Of a stretch of 64,000 nucleotides of DNA, positions 16,286 through 28,213 are shown piece after piece (the first letter of the stretch is position 1; every line of letters starts with the position of its first letter). The notes under the pieces were generated by a model. The model had not been told where the DNA came from, did not search any database, and saw nothing but the letters and a program-made list of their open reading frames with translations. The DNA is from Zoogloea sp016790385. GTDB taxonomy: Bacteria; Pseudomonadota; Gammaproteobacteria; Burkholderiales; Rhodocyclaceae. The position numbers were made by a program, and so were the translations under genes. Location: the NCBI RefSeq assembly GCF_041916735.1, contig NZ_JAYRYY010000002.1; one strand, given 5' to 3'.

Positions 16286-18094
16286 GTGCACACGCAACCG
16301 CCCCCACCCTGTGCCGCCCTCGACGGCATCCTGCAACACCATGGTCACCGCCCGACCGAGCTGCTGCAGATCCTCATCGACAGCCAGCAACTCGAAGGCT
16401 GGCTTCCGGCCCCCACCCTCACCTATATCGCCCATGCGCTCCATCTCCCGCGCGCGCGGGTCGAAGGCGTGGCCGGCTTCTACAGTTTTTTGTATACCCG
16501 GCCGGTCGGGCGGTATCGGGTGCTGTTCTCCGACAACATCACCGACCGAATGCTGGGCAATGCCGAGTTGATGGACGGCCTGTGCCGCAAACTTTGGATC
16601 GAGCCCGAAAAGCTCTCCGAGGACGGTTTGGTCAGCATTGCCACCACATCGTGTACAGGGCTATGCGACCAGGGTCCGGCCATGCTGGTCAATGGCCGGG
16701 CCATCGGCCAGTTGAACCACCGACGCATCAACGAGATCGCGGAATTGATCCGGCAGCAGCGGCCCCTTGAGCAGTGGCCCGCCGAGTACTTCCACGTTGA
16801 CGACAACATCCGGCGCCGGGACGCCTTGCTCAATCTGGACATGAAGCCGGGGGCTGCGCTCACCGCGGCCGTCGCCCGCGGTCGCGGCGGATGGCTGGCG
16901 GAGATGCAGGCGTCCAACCTGCGGGGCCGTGGCGGCGCCGGCTTTGCCACGGCCGTCAAATGGTCCAGCGCCCGCAATGCCCCCGGCGATCCGAAGGTGA
17001 TTGTGTGCAATGCCGACGAAGGCGAGCCCGGCACCTTCAAGGACCGCGTCCTGCTCAACAGCTTCGCCGATCTGGTCTTTGAAGGCATGACTCTTGCCGC
17101 CTGGGCGGTGGGTGCGGCAGAGGGCTTTCTTTACCTGCGGGGGGAATACCGTTACCTGCTGCCCCATCTGGAAGCCGTTCTCGCCAGACGCCGGGCCGAG
17201 GGCCTGCTCGGCCCCCGCATCCTGCACGAGCCGGGCTTCGACTTCGACATCCGCATTCACCTGGGTGCGGGCGCCTATGTGTGCGGCGAGGAGTCGGCCC
17301 TCATCGAATCCCTGGAAGGCAAGCGTGGCACGCCCCGCATCCGCCCGCCTTTCCCGGTCACCCACGGCTACCTGGGCCGGCCGACGGTGGTGAACAACGT
17401 GGAGACCCTGGCCAAGACCTGCCTGATCGCCCTTCACGGTGGCGACGCCTTTGCCGCCACCGGCACTGCCCCGTCGGCCGGCACCAAGCTGCTCTCCATT
17501 TCCGGCGACTGCGCCGCGCCGGGTATCTACGAGTATCCCTTCGGCGTCTCCATTGCCCGCATCCTCGAAGATTGCGGCGCCAGCGACACCCAGGCGGTGC
17601 AGGTGGGGGGCGCCTCGGGCATATGTCTGGCGGCCTACGAATTCCAGCGCCGCATCGCCTACGAGGATGTCCCCACCGCCGGCGCCTTCATGATCCTCGA
17701 CGGCACCCGCGACCTCTTCGAGATGGCCCGCGCCTTCGTCCACTTCTTCGCCCACGAGAGCTGCGGCTTCTGCACGCCCTGTCGGGTCGGCACCTCGCTC
17801 CTGAAGGGCTTCATGGACAAACTGGCCGACGGCCACGGCGCCCAGGCCGATCTGGCCGATATCGACTGGCTTGATCGCCTGCTCAAGAATGCCAGCCATT
17901 GCGGCCTGGGCAGCGCGGCACCGAACCCGGTGATCGATACCCTGCAAAAATTCCGCCCCGCCTACGAACGGCGCCTGGTGTCACTCGAATTCGAGCCTGC
18001 CTTCGACCTGGATGCAGCCCTGGCCGAAGCCCGCCAGCTCACCGCCCGGGACGATCCGGGTGCCCACCTGCATACCCATGAGGAAGAGCGATGA
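16286..18094 (+). CDS. hoxF: NAD-reducing [NiFe] hydrogenase, diaphorase subunit HoxF
   Basis: HoxF passes electrons from the hydrogenase to NAD+ through FMN and Fe-S clusters in the cytoplasm. It is a NuoE-NuoF fusion of 602 residues, the same as the remembered Cupriavidus HoxF. The NuoF part has the FMN/NADH loops GRGGAGFATAVKW and GAYVCGEESALIESLEG and the [4Fe-4S] ligands C493, C496, C499 and C539. In the NuoE-like part only the second cysteine pair (C123, C127 in SCTGLC) is present; the first pair is replaced around residues 79-88, so the NuoE-type [2Fe-2S] cluster is probably absent or altered. Start is GTG with GGAG six bases upstream. The stop overlaps hoxU (ATGA). Confidence 0.95.
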   Translation: MHTQPPPPCAALDGILQHHGHRPTELLQILIDSQQLEGWLPAPTLTYIAHALHLPRARVEGVAGFYSFLYTRPVGRYRVLFSDNITDRMLGNAELMDGLCRKLWIEPEKLSEDGLVSIATTSCTGLCDQGPAMLVNGRAIGQLNHRRINEIAELIRQQRPLEQWPAEYFHVDDNIRRRDALLNLDMKPGAALTAAVARGRGGWLAEMQASNLRGRGGAGFATAVKWSSARNAPGDPKVIVCNADEGEPGTFKDRVLLNSFADLVFEGMTLAAWAVGAAEGFLYLRGEYRYLLPHLEAVLARRRAEGLLGPRILHEPGFDFDIRIHLGAGAYVCGEESALIESLEGKRGTPRIRPPFPVTHGYLGRPTVVNNVETLAKTCLIALHGGDAFAATGTAPSAGTKLLSISGDCAAPGIYEYPFGVSIARILEDCGASDTQAVQVGGASGICLAAYEFQRRIAYEDVPTAGAFMILDGTRDLFEMARAFVHFFAHESCGFCTPCRVGTSLLKGFMDKLADGHGAQADLADIDWLDRLLKNASHCGLGSAAPNPVIDTLQKFRPAYERRLVSLEFEPAFDLDAALAEARQLTARDDPGAHLHTHEEER

Positions 18095-18795
18095 AACAGT
18101 TTCTCCTCGACGGCCAGCCCGTTCCCTTCGAGGATGGTCAGAGCATCCTCGAGGCCGCGCGCCGGGCCGGCCACTACATTCCCAGCCTGTGCTGGCACAA
18201 GGATTTCCCAGCCCACGGCAGTTGCAAGCTGTGCATCGTCAAGGCCGCCGGCCGCCATGTATCAGCCTGCGCAACCCCGGCCAAGGAGGGCTGGGAAGTG
18301 GAAAGCAACACGCCCGAGATGAACGGCGAGCGCCGCGGCCTGTTGCAGATGCTCTTTGTGGAAGGCAACCACTTCTGTCCCTCCTGCGAAAAAAGCGGCA
18401 ACTGCGAACTCCAGGCGCTCGGCTATGAATACGAGATGCTCACCTCGCGCTTCCGCCACTTCTACCCGGACCGCCCGGTGGACGCCTCCCACCCGGACGT
18501 GCTGCTCGACTTCAACCGCTGCATCTTCTGCGAACTATGCGTGCGCGCCAGCCGGGACGTGGATGGAAAATCGGTCTTTGCCCTTACCGGGCGCGGCATC
18601 CACAAGCACCTTGTCGTCAATGCCGAATCGGGACAGCTGGCCGATACCGACTTCAGCAAGGATGACATGGCCGCCCACATCTGCCCGGTGGGCGTCATCC
18701 TGCACAAGGGGCCGGGATTCGCCGTACCCATTGGCGAGCGCACCTACGACACGTCCAGCATCCGCAGCCTGAAGCTCAAGGAGGAGGAATCATGA
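18091..18795 (+). CDS. hoxU: NAD-reducing hydrogenase, diaphorase subunit HoxU
   Basis: HoxU carries Fe-S clusters that wire HoxF to the HoxYH module. The 234-residue protein matches the N-terminal part of NuoG: a [2Fe-2S] site (LCWHKDFPAHGSCKLCIVK and SACATP), the His-Cys [4Fe-4S] motif HFCPSCEKSGNC and a ferredoxin-like set RCIFCELCVRA with a late HICPVG. It overlaps hoxF and hoxY at ATGA junctions on both sides, which implies one coupled operon. Confidence 0.95.
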   Translation: MKQFLLDGQPVPFEDGQSILEAARRAGHYIPSLCWHKDFPAHGSCKLCIVKAAGRHVSACATPAKEGWEVESNTPEMNGERRGLLQMLFVEGNHFCPSCEKSGNCELQALGYEYEMLTSRFRHFYPDRPVDASHPDVLLDFNRCIFCELCVRASRDVDGKSVFALTGRGIHKHLVVNAESGQLADTDFSKDDMAAHICPVGVILHKGPGFAVPIGERTYDTSSIRSLKLKEEES

Positions 18796-19403
18796 GCGCC
18801 ACCCGGCCGCCCGAAGGCACTCGCACCGCAGCCCGTGAGGGCGGAGGTAGTCCAGTTAGCGCTCCCGCCCGCAAGCTGCGTGTCGCCACCACGTCCCTGG
18901 CCGGCTGCTTCGGATGCCATATGTCCTTCCTGGACATCGACGAGCACCTCTTCGAACTCGTCGAACTGATCGAGTTCGACCGCTCCCCCCTCACCGACAT
19001 CAAGGATGTGGGGCCGTGCGACATCGGCCTGGTCGAAGGGGGCGTGTGCAACGCCGAGAACGTCCATGTCCTGCGCGCCTTCCGCCGCAACTGCAAGACG
19101 CTGATCGCGCTGGGTGCCTGCGCAGTGAACGGCGGCCTGCCCGCCCAGCGCAACCACCTGCCCCTGTCGGAGTGCCTGCGCGAGGTGTATCAGTTCCGCC
19201 CCGGCATCGCCAATGGACAGATCCCCAATGACCCGGAACTTCCCCTCCCTCTCGACAAGGTACGCCCCATCCATGAAGTGGTGCGCATCGACTATTTCCT
19301 GCCCGGCTGCCCTCCTTCGGGCCCGGCCATCTGGAAGTTCCTCACCGACCTGCTGGCCGGCCGCACCCCGCGCCTGAGCGGCGGCTTGCTGCATTACGAC
19401 TGA
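18792..19403 (+). CDS. hoxY: NAD-reducing hydrogenase, small subunit HoxY
   Basis: HoxY holds the Fe-S cluster next to the NiFe site. The 203-residue protein has the cysteines of the proximal [4Fe-4S] cluster in SLAGCFGCHMSFLD, EGGVCNAEN, LGACAVNGG and PGCPPSGP. No twin-arginine signal is present, so the enzyme stays in the cytoplasm. An N-terminal stretch of about 25 residues rich in Arg/Gly/Pro precedes the fold. The ATG overlaps the hoxU stop, and hoxH follows after ten bases. Confidence 0.95.
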   Translation: MSATRPPEGTRTAAREGGGSPVSAPARKLRVATTSLAGCFGCHMSFLDIDEHLFELVELIEFDRSPLTDIKDVGPCDIGLVEGGVCNAENVHVLRAFRRNCKTLIALGACAVNGGLPAQRNHLPLSECLREVYQFRPGIANGQIPNDPELPLPLDKVRPIHEVVRIDYFLPGCPPSGPAIWKFLTDLLAGRTPRLSGGLLHYD

Positions 19404-19413
19404 GGTTCGCATC

Positions 19414-20880
19414 ATGAGCTTCGAACTGGAAACCGCCGCCAACCGTGAAGGCCTGCGCCGGGTGACCATCGACCCGGTGTCACGGGTGGAGGGGCATGGA
19501 AAGGTCACACTGCTGCTCGATGACGCCGGCCACGTGAAAGAGGCGCGGCTGCACATCGTCGAGTTCCGCGGCTTCGAGAAATTCATCCAGGGCCGGCCCT
19601 ACTGGGAAGTACCCGTCATGGTCCAGCGGCTGTGCGGGATCTGCCCGGTCAGCCACCACCTGGCCGCCGCCAAGGCCCTGGACCCGGTGGTAGGCGCCCT
19701 TGCCATCACCCCCACCGCAGAGAAGATCCGCCGCCTCATGCATTACGGGCAGATCCTTCAATCCCACGCCCTCCACTTCTTCCATCTGTCGTCTCCCGAC
19801 CTGCTCTTTGGCTTCGAATCGCCGGTGCAGCAGCGCAATATCGTCGGCGTCGCCGGCGCCTACCCGGAGGTGGCGAAGCAGGGCGTGCTGCTGCGCAAGT
19901 TCGGCCAGGAAGTGATCCGCATCACCGCTGGCAAGCGGGTTCATGGAACCGGGGCTGTTCCGGGCGGCGTCAATAAGTCCGTGACGGCGGCCGAGCGCGA
20001 CGTGCTGCTGGCCGACGCCGACCAGATGATTGCCTGGAGCCGCGACGCGGTGCAGCTCGCACGCCGACTCCACGAGACCAACCGCGCCCTGTACGACGAG
20101 TTCGGCCTGTTCCGCAGTCACCTGTTCAGCCTGGTCCGGGCCGACGGCGCCATGGATCTCTACGACGGTCACCTGCGCCTGCGCGACGCCCGGGGCCAGA
20201 TCGTCAAGGACACGATCCCCTGCGCCGACTACGACCAGCACATCGTCGAGGAGGTCAAATCCTGGAGTTACATGAAGTTCCCCTATATCCAGGATCTGGG
20301 CCCGGCCCGTGGCTGGTACAAGGTCGGCCCCCTGGCGCGGGTCCAGAATTGCGACTTCATCCCCAGCCCGCTGGCGGAGATCGAGCGCCAGGCCTTCATC
20401 GCCCACGGCGAAGGCGAGCCCGTCCACGCCCCCCTGGCCTACCACTGGGCACGCATGATCGAGATGCTCCACGCCGCCGAAGTGATCCGCGGCCTGCTCG
20501 ACGACCCGGACCTGCTCTCGGACGCGCGCATGAGCGAAGGCGTGAAGGGCCGCGAAGGCGTTGGCATCATCGAAGCCCCCCGCGGCACCCTGATTCACCA
20601 TTACCGTGTGGGCGAGGACGATCTGGTGAGCTACTGCAACCTGATCGTATCCACCACCCACAACAATCAGGCGATGAACGAGGCCGTGCGGCAGGTGGCT
20701 CGCCGCTACCTGGACGGGCGTACCCTCACGGAAGGGCTGCTGAACCACATCGAGGTGGCGATCCGCGCCTTCGACCCGTGCCTGTCCTGCGCCACCCATG
20801 CCTTGGGCAGGATGCCCCTGGAGGTGGAGCTGCTGACCGCTGACGGCCGTGTGGCAGATCGCGCCACGCGGGGAGGCTGA
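19414..20880 (+). CDS. hoxH: NAD-reducing hydrogenase, large catalytic subunit HoxH
   Basis: HoxH holds the NiFe(CN)2CO active site where H2 is split or made. The 488-residue protein has both ligand pairs, C74/C77 in RLCGICPVSH and C456/C459 in DPCLSCATH. After the last motif about 27 residues (ALGRMPLEVELL and on) form the C-terminal extension that the maturation protease removes after the His. The matching protease gene hoxW follows after seven bases. The SRVEGHGKV N-terminal motif is present. Genes for HypABCDEF and for HoxI are not in the window. Confidence 0.97.
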   Translation: MSFELETAANREGLRRVTIDPVSRVEGHGKVTLLLDDAGHVKEARLHIVEFRGFEKFIQGRPYWEVPVMVQRLCGICPVSHHLAAAKALDPVVGALAITPTAEKIRRLMHYGQILQSHALHFFHLSSPDLLFGFESPVQQRNIVGVAGAYPEVAKQGVLLRKFGQEVIRITAGKRVHGTGAVPGGVNKSVTAAERDVLLADADQMIAWSRDAVQLARRLHETNRALYDEFGLFRSHLFSLVRADGAMDLYDGHLRLRDARGQIVKDTIPCADYDQHIVEEVKSWSYMKFPYIQDLGPARGWYKVGPLARVQNCDFIPSPLAEIERQAFIAHGEGEPVHAPLAYHWARMIEMLHAAEVIRGLLDDPDLLSDARMSEGVKGREGVGIIEAPRGTLIHHYRVGEDDLVSYCNLIVSTTHNNQAMNEAVRQVARRYLDGRTLTEGLLNHIEVAIRAFDPCLSCATHALGRMPLEVELLTADGRVADRATRGG

Positions 20881-20887
20881 AGGTGCA

Positions 20888-21391
20888 ATGGCCCTGGTGA
20901 TCTTCGCCGTGGGCAACCCGTCGCGGGGCGATGACGCCCTGGGGCCGCTGCTGATGGCCGAACTGGAGGACGGGAATCTGCCCGGACTCACCCTGGTGAG
21001 CGACTTCCAGTTACAGGTGGAGCACGCCCTGGACCTGGACGGCCATGACCTGGCCCTGTTCATTGACGCGGGCATCAACACGCCGGCGCCCTTTGCGTTC
21101 TACGAGACAAGCCCCGCCGCCGGCAGATCGATCAGCACCCATGCCCTGCCACCTGAGGCGGTACTCCATGTGCATTCGCTCCTCCACCCGGCCACGCCGC
21201 CGGCCTTCGTGCTGTGCATCCGTGGCGAACGCTTCGAACTGGGTGAAGGGCTCAGCGCCGACGCCGGGAAACATCTCGATGCCGCCCGACGCCATCTGGC
21301 TCGCTGCCTTGCCACACCCACGGCGGCGGCCTGGCGGAAGTGGCAGACCCCGGGCCCGGTGGGCGAGCTTTCCGCCCATGCCAGCCCCTGA
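20888..21391 (+). CDS. hoxW: Hydrogenase maturation endopeptidase HoxW
   Basis: HoxW cleaves the C-terminal tail of HoxH after nickel insertion. The 167-residue protein starts with the family signature FAVGNPSRGDDALGP, where Glu/Asp residues bind nickel, and has a LFIDAGI segment and a STHALPPEAVL segment with the conserved His. I placed the start at 20888 (MALVIFAVGN) because it meets the motif at the usual distance and has a GAAGG site upstream. It is the last gene of the hox operon; a convergent gene begins seven bases beyond. Confidence 0.93.
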   Translation: MALVIFAVGNPSRGDDALGPLLMAELEDGNLPGLTLVSDFQLQVEHALDLDGHDLALFIDAGINTPAPFAFYETSPAAGRSISTHALPPEAVLHVHSLLHPATPPAFVLCIRGERFELGEGLSADAGKHLDAARRHLARCLATPTAAAWRKWQTPGPVGELSAHASP

Positions 21392-21397
21392 CCGAGG

Positions 21398-21970
21398 CTA
21401 TTTCTGCACCGCCGAGGCCCGCCGGTGCGCGTACTCCTTGAGCAATATCGAAATCGCGTGGGCGGCGGACTCGCTCAGGCGCATCCCCCCGCGCAACTGC
21501 GCCACCATGACCTGGCATGGCTGCGACCGTTCGAACGCGCCCCCACGCACCAGCAACAGCTGATCACAAGGCAGTTCGTGCCAGGCGGGCGAACGGGCGT
21601 CGATTCCTATGCTGACGAAATCATCCCGCGAACTCAGCCAGGTCCGCAGCTCATCGCTGAAGGACGCACAGGACACCACGCGCTGAGACTCCCCACAGCG
21701 GCCAAAGCCACTGACCCATACGAGTTCCTCCTCGATCCTCTCCCCATCCGGGCTGAGTGCTCCAATGGCAATCCGCTCCGCATCCAGGGCGCGCAACAAT
21801 TGACGCAGTGCCCTCAGGGTCGCGAAACGCACATCCTCCAAGTGCCGGACGAGCGCCGCACCGGTGATCGCAGCTTCAGAAACGGGATCTCCCACGCACT
21901 CATCTCCAAGGGGCTGACCAAATTGGCGTCCCACACGCGAAAGGGATTCCTGCTCAAACATGCATAACAT
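21398..21970 (-). CDS. Unknown protein, possibly GAF-like
   Basis: A 190-residue protein that I do not recognise with confidence. The alternation (HLEDVRFATLRALRQLLRAL, then AERIAIGALSPDGERIEEEL, then QLLLVRGG near the end) suggests a GAF-like sensory fold with no output domain. It contains several Cys (for example FGRCGESQ and VVSCASF). No signal peptide or membrane segment is seen. The ATG at 21970 has GAGG nine bases upstream; an ATG at 21961 is possible. It converges with hoxW, so it is not part of that operon. Confidence 0.6.
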   Translation of the reverse strand: MLCMFEQESLSRVGRQFGQPLGDECVGDPVSEAAITGAALVRHLEDVRFATLRALRQLLRALDAERIAIGALSPDGERIEEELVWVSGFGRCGESQRVVSCASFSDELRTWLSSRDDFVSIGIDARSPAWHELPCDQLLLVRGGAFERSQPCQVMVAQLRGGMRLSESAAHAISILLKEYAHRRASAVQK

Positions 21971-22417
21971 GAAGCTGACCCTCGGGCGCATTCCAGCGCA
22001 AAGGCAGTGGCATGGGACGCTTGACGGTACGCCGCGAAAGCGGGCACCCCAAACAAAAATTAACAGTTACGACAAATTCTACAACAAACACAGATTCTTT
22101 ACGTCATATCGCCAAATCAACATTTTTACTGAATTTAGCGCAAAGCCCAGCTGGAGGGCTGAGCAAAAATGCCTGGTGAATTCACGAAATTTTATGAAAA
22201 CGAACGCAGCCGGAGCGTAATCGCCCGCCCCTGCGTGCGGACGTCGGACAGGCGAGCCGGCCGGAACGCCGCGTCCCAGGCCGCGGAGCACGCCAGGAGA
22301 CGACATGGCCCGATCGCCGGCCACGCAAGCGGGCCGGGAAAAGAGAAGGATCAGGGAGAAAGGATCAGCGGAAAGACCGCTTCGGAGAAACCCGGCGAAC
22401 GGGCTGCCGGAAACCGA
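21971..22417. other. Intergenic region with an AT-rich segment
   Basis: A 447-base gap between two minus-strand genes. Bases about 22045-22210 are markedly AT-rich against the surroundings and probably contain the promoter of the unknown protein to the left. The rest is GC-rich with short direct repeats of AAGGATCAG near 22347-22372. I see no coding sequence, no convincing RNA gene and no intrinsic terminator with a T tract. Confidence 0.6.
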
Positions 22418-23041
22418 TCAGGCGGGTCGCCCGCGCCGCTGCATGGCCATGATCTTGGCCTGGACGTAGCCCTTCAGTTCGCGGAACGGAACGGGCTTGC
22501 TGTAAAGGATGACATCTGCGGGAAGGCCGCCATTTTCAACGATCTCGTCTTCTGTGAGCCCGCTGACCACCACAATGTCGAGATCCTGCAACTGCGGATC
22601 GGCCCGCAGGCGACGGATCATCTCGAAACCGTCGATACCCGGCATGCGCAGGTCGGTAATCAGGAGATCCGGCGGAACACGACCGATCTCGAGAAGGCCG
22701 TCGATGCCGCTGGACACCATGCGCACCTGAAGAGGCAGCGTCCAGGTGGAAAACGTGTGCTCATAAAGCTTTTGCAGGATGCGGTCGTCTTCAGCCACGA
22801 GCACCTGAAGCACGTTCGCCGAAGCGCGCACGGCGCTCTGCCCACCGCCAGCCATCGAGCGCGCCCGAAACTCCTCGATGGAGCTGACACGGATACGCCG
22901 GTGCCCCCCGGCCGTCTTCCAACCCTCCAGCTGGCCGTTCTCGACCATCTGCTGGACGGTACCCAGGGAAAGCCCCAAGCGCTGGGCGGCTTCGGATGTA
23001 CTGCAATATTCCTTTTCAGGAGATTCGGGCGTGGCTGCCAT
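22418..23041 (-). CDS. Response regulator with N-terminal MerR/excisionase HTH and C-terminal receiver
   Basis: A 207-residue regulator with reversed domain order. Residues about 12-55 form a MerR/excisionase-type winged HTH (CSTSEAAQRLGLSLGTVQQM then GGHRRI). A receiver domain follows from about residue 76, with acidic AEDD, phospho-acceptor Asp in LLITDLRMPG and the switch Lys in YSKPVPF. Ordinary response regulators have the receiver first. No sensor kinase is adjacent. It is transcribed toward the AT-rich gap on its left. Confidence 0.82.
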   Translation of the reverse strand: MAATPESPEKEYCSTSEAAQRLGLSLGTVQQMVENGQLEGWKTAGGHRRIRVSSIEEFRARSMAGGGQSAVRASANVLQVLVAEDDRILQKLYEHTFSTWTLPLQVRMVSSGIDGLLEIGRVPPDLLITDLRMPGIDGFEMIRRLRADPQLQDLDIVVVSGLTEDEIVENGGLPADVILYSKPVPFRELKGYVQAKIMAMQRRGRPA

Positions 23042-23150
23042 TTCAATTGGGCATAAAGAACGAGACGTTATTAAATGATGTTACCAGTTAACCCGAAGGT
23101 GTCGGCACGCTGACTTTTCTCCGGCATCTCCTCCAATTGGCAACAATATC

Positions 23151-23663
23151 TCAAAAAGGGATATCGTCGTCAAAATCGCCAAATCCGCCTCCAGCCGGCT
23201 TTCTGGGGGGTGCCGCGGCCGGGGCCGGAGCGGGCGCGCCGCCATAAGCGGCATCCCGGCTCCCGCCACCGGAAGCAGGCGCAAAGCCGCCTTCGCTGCG
23301 CGACGGCGCATCGCCCCCTCCCATCCCCTGGCGGCTGCCGAGCATCTTCATCTCATCGGCGCGGATTTCGGTGGTGTAACGATCCTGACCGTCCTTGTCC
23401 TGCCACTTGCGTGTGCGCAGGGAGCCCTCGACATAGACGGCGCTGCCCTTGCGCAGGTACTGGCCGGCAATCTCGGCAAGCTTGCCGAAGAACACCACGC
23501 GATGCCATTCGGTGGCTTCGCGTTTCTCGCCGCTGGCCTTGTCGCGCCAGGTATCGGTGGTGGCGAGGGTAATGTTGCAGATCGCGTCGCCACTCGGGGC
23601 GTAGCGGGTTTCCGGGTCCTTGCCCAGGTTGCCGATAAGAATCACCTTGTTGACCGAAGCCAT
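23151..23663 (-). CDS. ssb: Single-stranded DNA-binding protein
   Basis: SSB coats single-stranded DNA and recruits repair and replication proteins. The 170-residue protein has the OB fold (MASVNKVILIGNLGKDPETR, then EWHRVVFFGKLAEIAGQYL and VYVEGSL), a Gly/Ala/Pro-rich flexible linker and the acidic tail DFDDDIPF that binds partner proteins. It is preceded by an MFS gene on the same strand and by divergent uvrA, the common ssb/uvrA neighbourhood. No SOS box was recognised. Confidence 0.97.
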   Translation of the reverse strand: MASVNKVILIGNLGKDPETRYAPSGDAICNITLATTDTWRDKASGEKREATEWHRVVFFGKLAEIAGQYLRKGSAVYVEGSLRTRKWQDKDGQDRYTTEIRADEMKMLGSRQGMGGGDAPSRSEGGFAPASGGGSRDAAYGGAPAPAPAAAPPRKPAGGGFGDFDDDIPF

Positions 23664-23694
23664 ATGTCTCTCCTGAAAAATTCTTGGGGCGGGA

Positions 23695-24891
23695 TCAGGC
23701 GGCAGCAGGGCGCCGGATCGGCGGAGCGATCATGCCGGAAGCAAGGATCAGCCAGGTCAGGGCCAAACCACCCCCCAGCAGCGACACCGCCCCCGCGCCC
23801 ACGTGCTGCACCAGCCAGCCGCCCAGGGCGCCGCCCAGGAACAGCCCGATGGACTGCAACGTGTTGTAGATACCCAGGGCCGTGCCCTTGGCGTGGGGCG
23901 GAGCAATCCGCGAGATCCACGAAGGCTGGGTGGCCTCGAGCACATTGAACGCGATGAAGAAGAGGGTCAGCAGGGTTGCCAGCGGCCACAGACCCGCACT
24001 GCCCGTGAAATACAGGCCTGCCTGGACAAGCAGCAGGAGCATGATCGCCGAATTGAAGACCTTCTTCATGGCTCCCTTCTTCTCGGCCATGATGATGGCC
24101 GGCACCATCACCACGAAGGACAGCAGCACGGCGGGCAGATAGACCTTCCAGTGTTCGGCCACGGGCAGGCCGGCGGCCACCAGCCCGGCCGGTACCAGCA
24201 CCCACATCGCCGTCTGCATGAGGTGCAGGGCAAAGACGCCGAAGTTGAGGCGCATCAGCTGGGCGTCGCCCAGCACCTCGGAGAATCGGCCGGTGGCCCG
24301 CGGCACCGGCGGTGCGGCGGGCACCACAAACAGCACGGTAAAGACCGCGCCCAAGGCCAGCGCGGCCGTCAGCCAGAACAGGCCTGCCATGCCGATCAGT
24401 GAATACAGCAGCGGCGCCGCCACCATCGACAGCGCGAACACCAGGCCGATGGACGATCCGATCATGGCCATCACCTTGGTGCGGTGCTGGTCGCGGGTGA
24501 GGTCGGCGGCCAGGGCGGTGACCGCCGCCGATATGGCCCCCGCGCCCTGGAGCACCCGGCCGATGATGACCGTCTGCACATCGTGGGCAAGGGCTGCCAC
24601 GACACTGCCGATGATGAAAAGGAGCAGACCGAAGACGATGACCGGCTTGCGTCCGAAACGGTCGGACGCAGCCCCGAAGGGAATCTGGAGGAAGGCCTGG
24701 GTCAGCCCGTAGGCGCCGATGGCCATGCCCACCATCGCCACGTTGTCACCGCCGGGCATGCCGTGGGCATGCACTGCAAAGACGGGCAGGATCAGGAACA
24801 GGCCGAGCATGCGCAATGCAAAGATCGCAGCCAGCGAAACGCCGGCACGACGTTCGGCTGGGCTCATCTTGTCGGTGTCGGGAGAAGCCAT
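23695..24891 (-). CDS. MFS transporter (YajR-like)
   Basis: A 398-residue inner-membrane protein with about twelve hydrophobic segments. It has the MFS A motif in PFGAASDRFGRKPVIVFGL and a second conserved GRVLQGAGAISAAVTAL stretch typical of drug:H+ antiporters. There is no long C-terminal soluble domain as in YajR of E. coli. It lies between ssb (31 bases after its stop) and divergent uvrA (66 bases), a placement widely conserved in betaproteobacteria. The substrate is unknown. Confidence 0.85.
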   Translation of the reverse strand: MASPDTDKMSPAERRAGVSLAAIFALRMLGLFLILPVFAVHAHGMPGGDNVAMVGMAIGAYGLTQAFLQIPFGAASDRFGRKPVIVFGLLLFIIGSVVAALAHDVQTVIIGRVLQGAGAISAAVTALAADLTRDQHRTKVMAMIGSSIGLVFALSMVAAPLLYSLIGMAGLFWLTAALALGAVFTVLFVVPAAPPVPRATGRFSEVLGDAQLMRLNFGVFALHLMQTAMWVLVPAGLVAAGLPVAEHWKVYLPAVLLSFVVMVPAIIMAEKKGAMKKVFNSAIMLLLLVQAGLYFTGSAGLWPLATLLTLFFIAFNVLEATQPSWISRIAPPHAKGTALGIYNTLQSIGLFLGGALGGWLVQHVGAGAVSLLGGGLALTWLILASGMIAPPIRRPAAA

Positions 24892-24957
24892 CGAAGCGAC
24901 TGCGTGGGGAGAGGCAAGAGGCGTATATTAACAGGTTGCCCCAACCCCGAACGCCCC

Positions 24958-27792
<2,835 letters not shown>

Positions 27793-28213
27793 ACCGCCGG
27801 AAAGCCGCGCCCAGTCTGGCTGTATCGCGTTCGGCCGGCGGGCCGGCGTGTCCGCAGACACGGACAATGGGTTATGATGACCACGAGCAGCACATGGATA
27901 TCCCGGCTCGTTCCCCATCGGACAGCCGGCCAGCACAGATACTGGATGGAACCTCTCATCTGGCGCCCCGCCCCCGCGCCGACGATCGCTAACCGCATCG
28001 CAGGCAAGACATGGGATCAGGTCGTACAGGTGTAACACAAGGGGCGCGCCGCCCTCTCCCCTCCCCGGGGCAAGGCAACACCCCGTCAAACAATTCGGGC
28101 ACCTGCCCACCCTCCCCCATCGCTCCGCGCTTCGGGAGGGCGGAAGCAGAGCGCGCCTCCGTCCCCGCGGGAGTTCGCCGCCAGGGCTGCGGCGCCATGG
28201 CAAAGGCCGCTGC
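27793..28213. other. Intergenic region between uvrA and the ANTAR regulator
   Basis: A 421-base gap with no gene. It holds GC-rich inverted repeats: a GGCC/GGCC pair around 27833-27844 and a 6-bp stem TGTCCG/CGGACA with a 6-base loop at 27849-27866. The loop (CAGACA) lacks the A1 and G4 of known ANTAR target hairpins. No intrinsic terminator of uvrA with a T tract was found. Confidence 0.6.

Noticed and set aside
22079..22324. Short open frame in the AT-rich gap after the unknown protein
   Set aside because: No ribosome site, no recognisable domain and no hydrophobic or repeated pattern; it overlaps sequence with clear non-coding composition.
27849..27866. Six-base-loop hairpin ahead of the ANTAR regulator gene, possible ANTAR target
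   Set aside because: The loop CAGACA has C at position 1 and A at position 4, while known ANTAR targets need A1 and G4 in two neighbouring loops. No second proper hairpin is adjacent.
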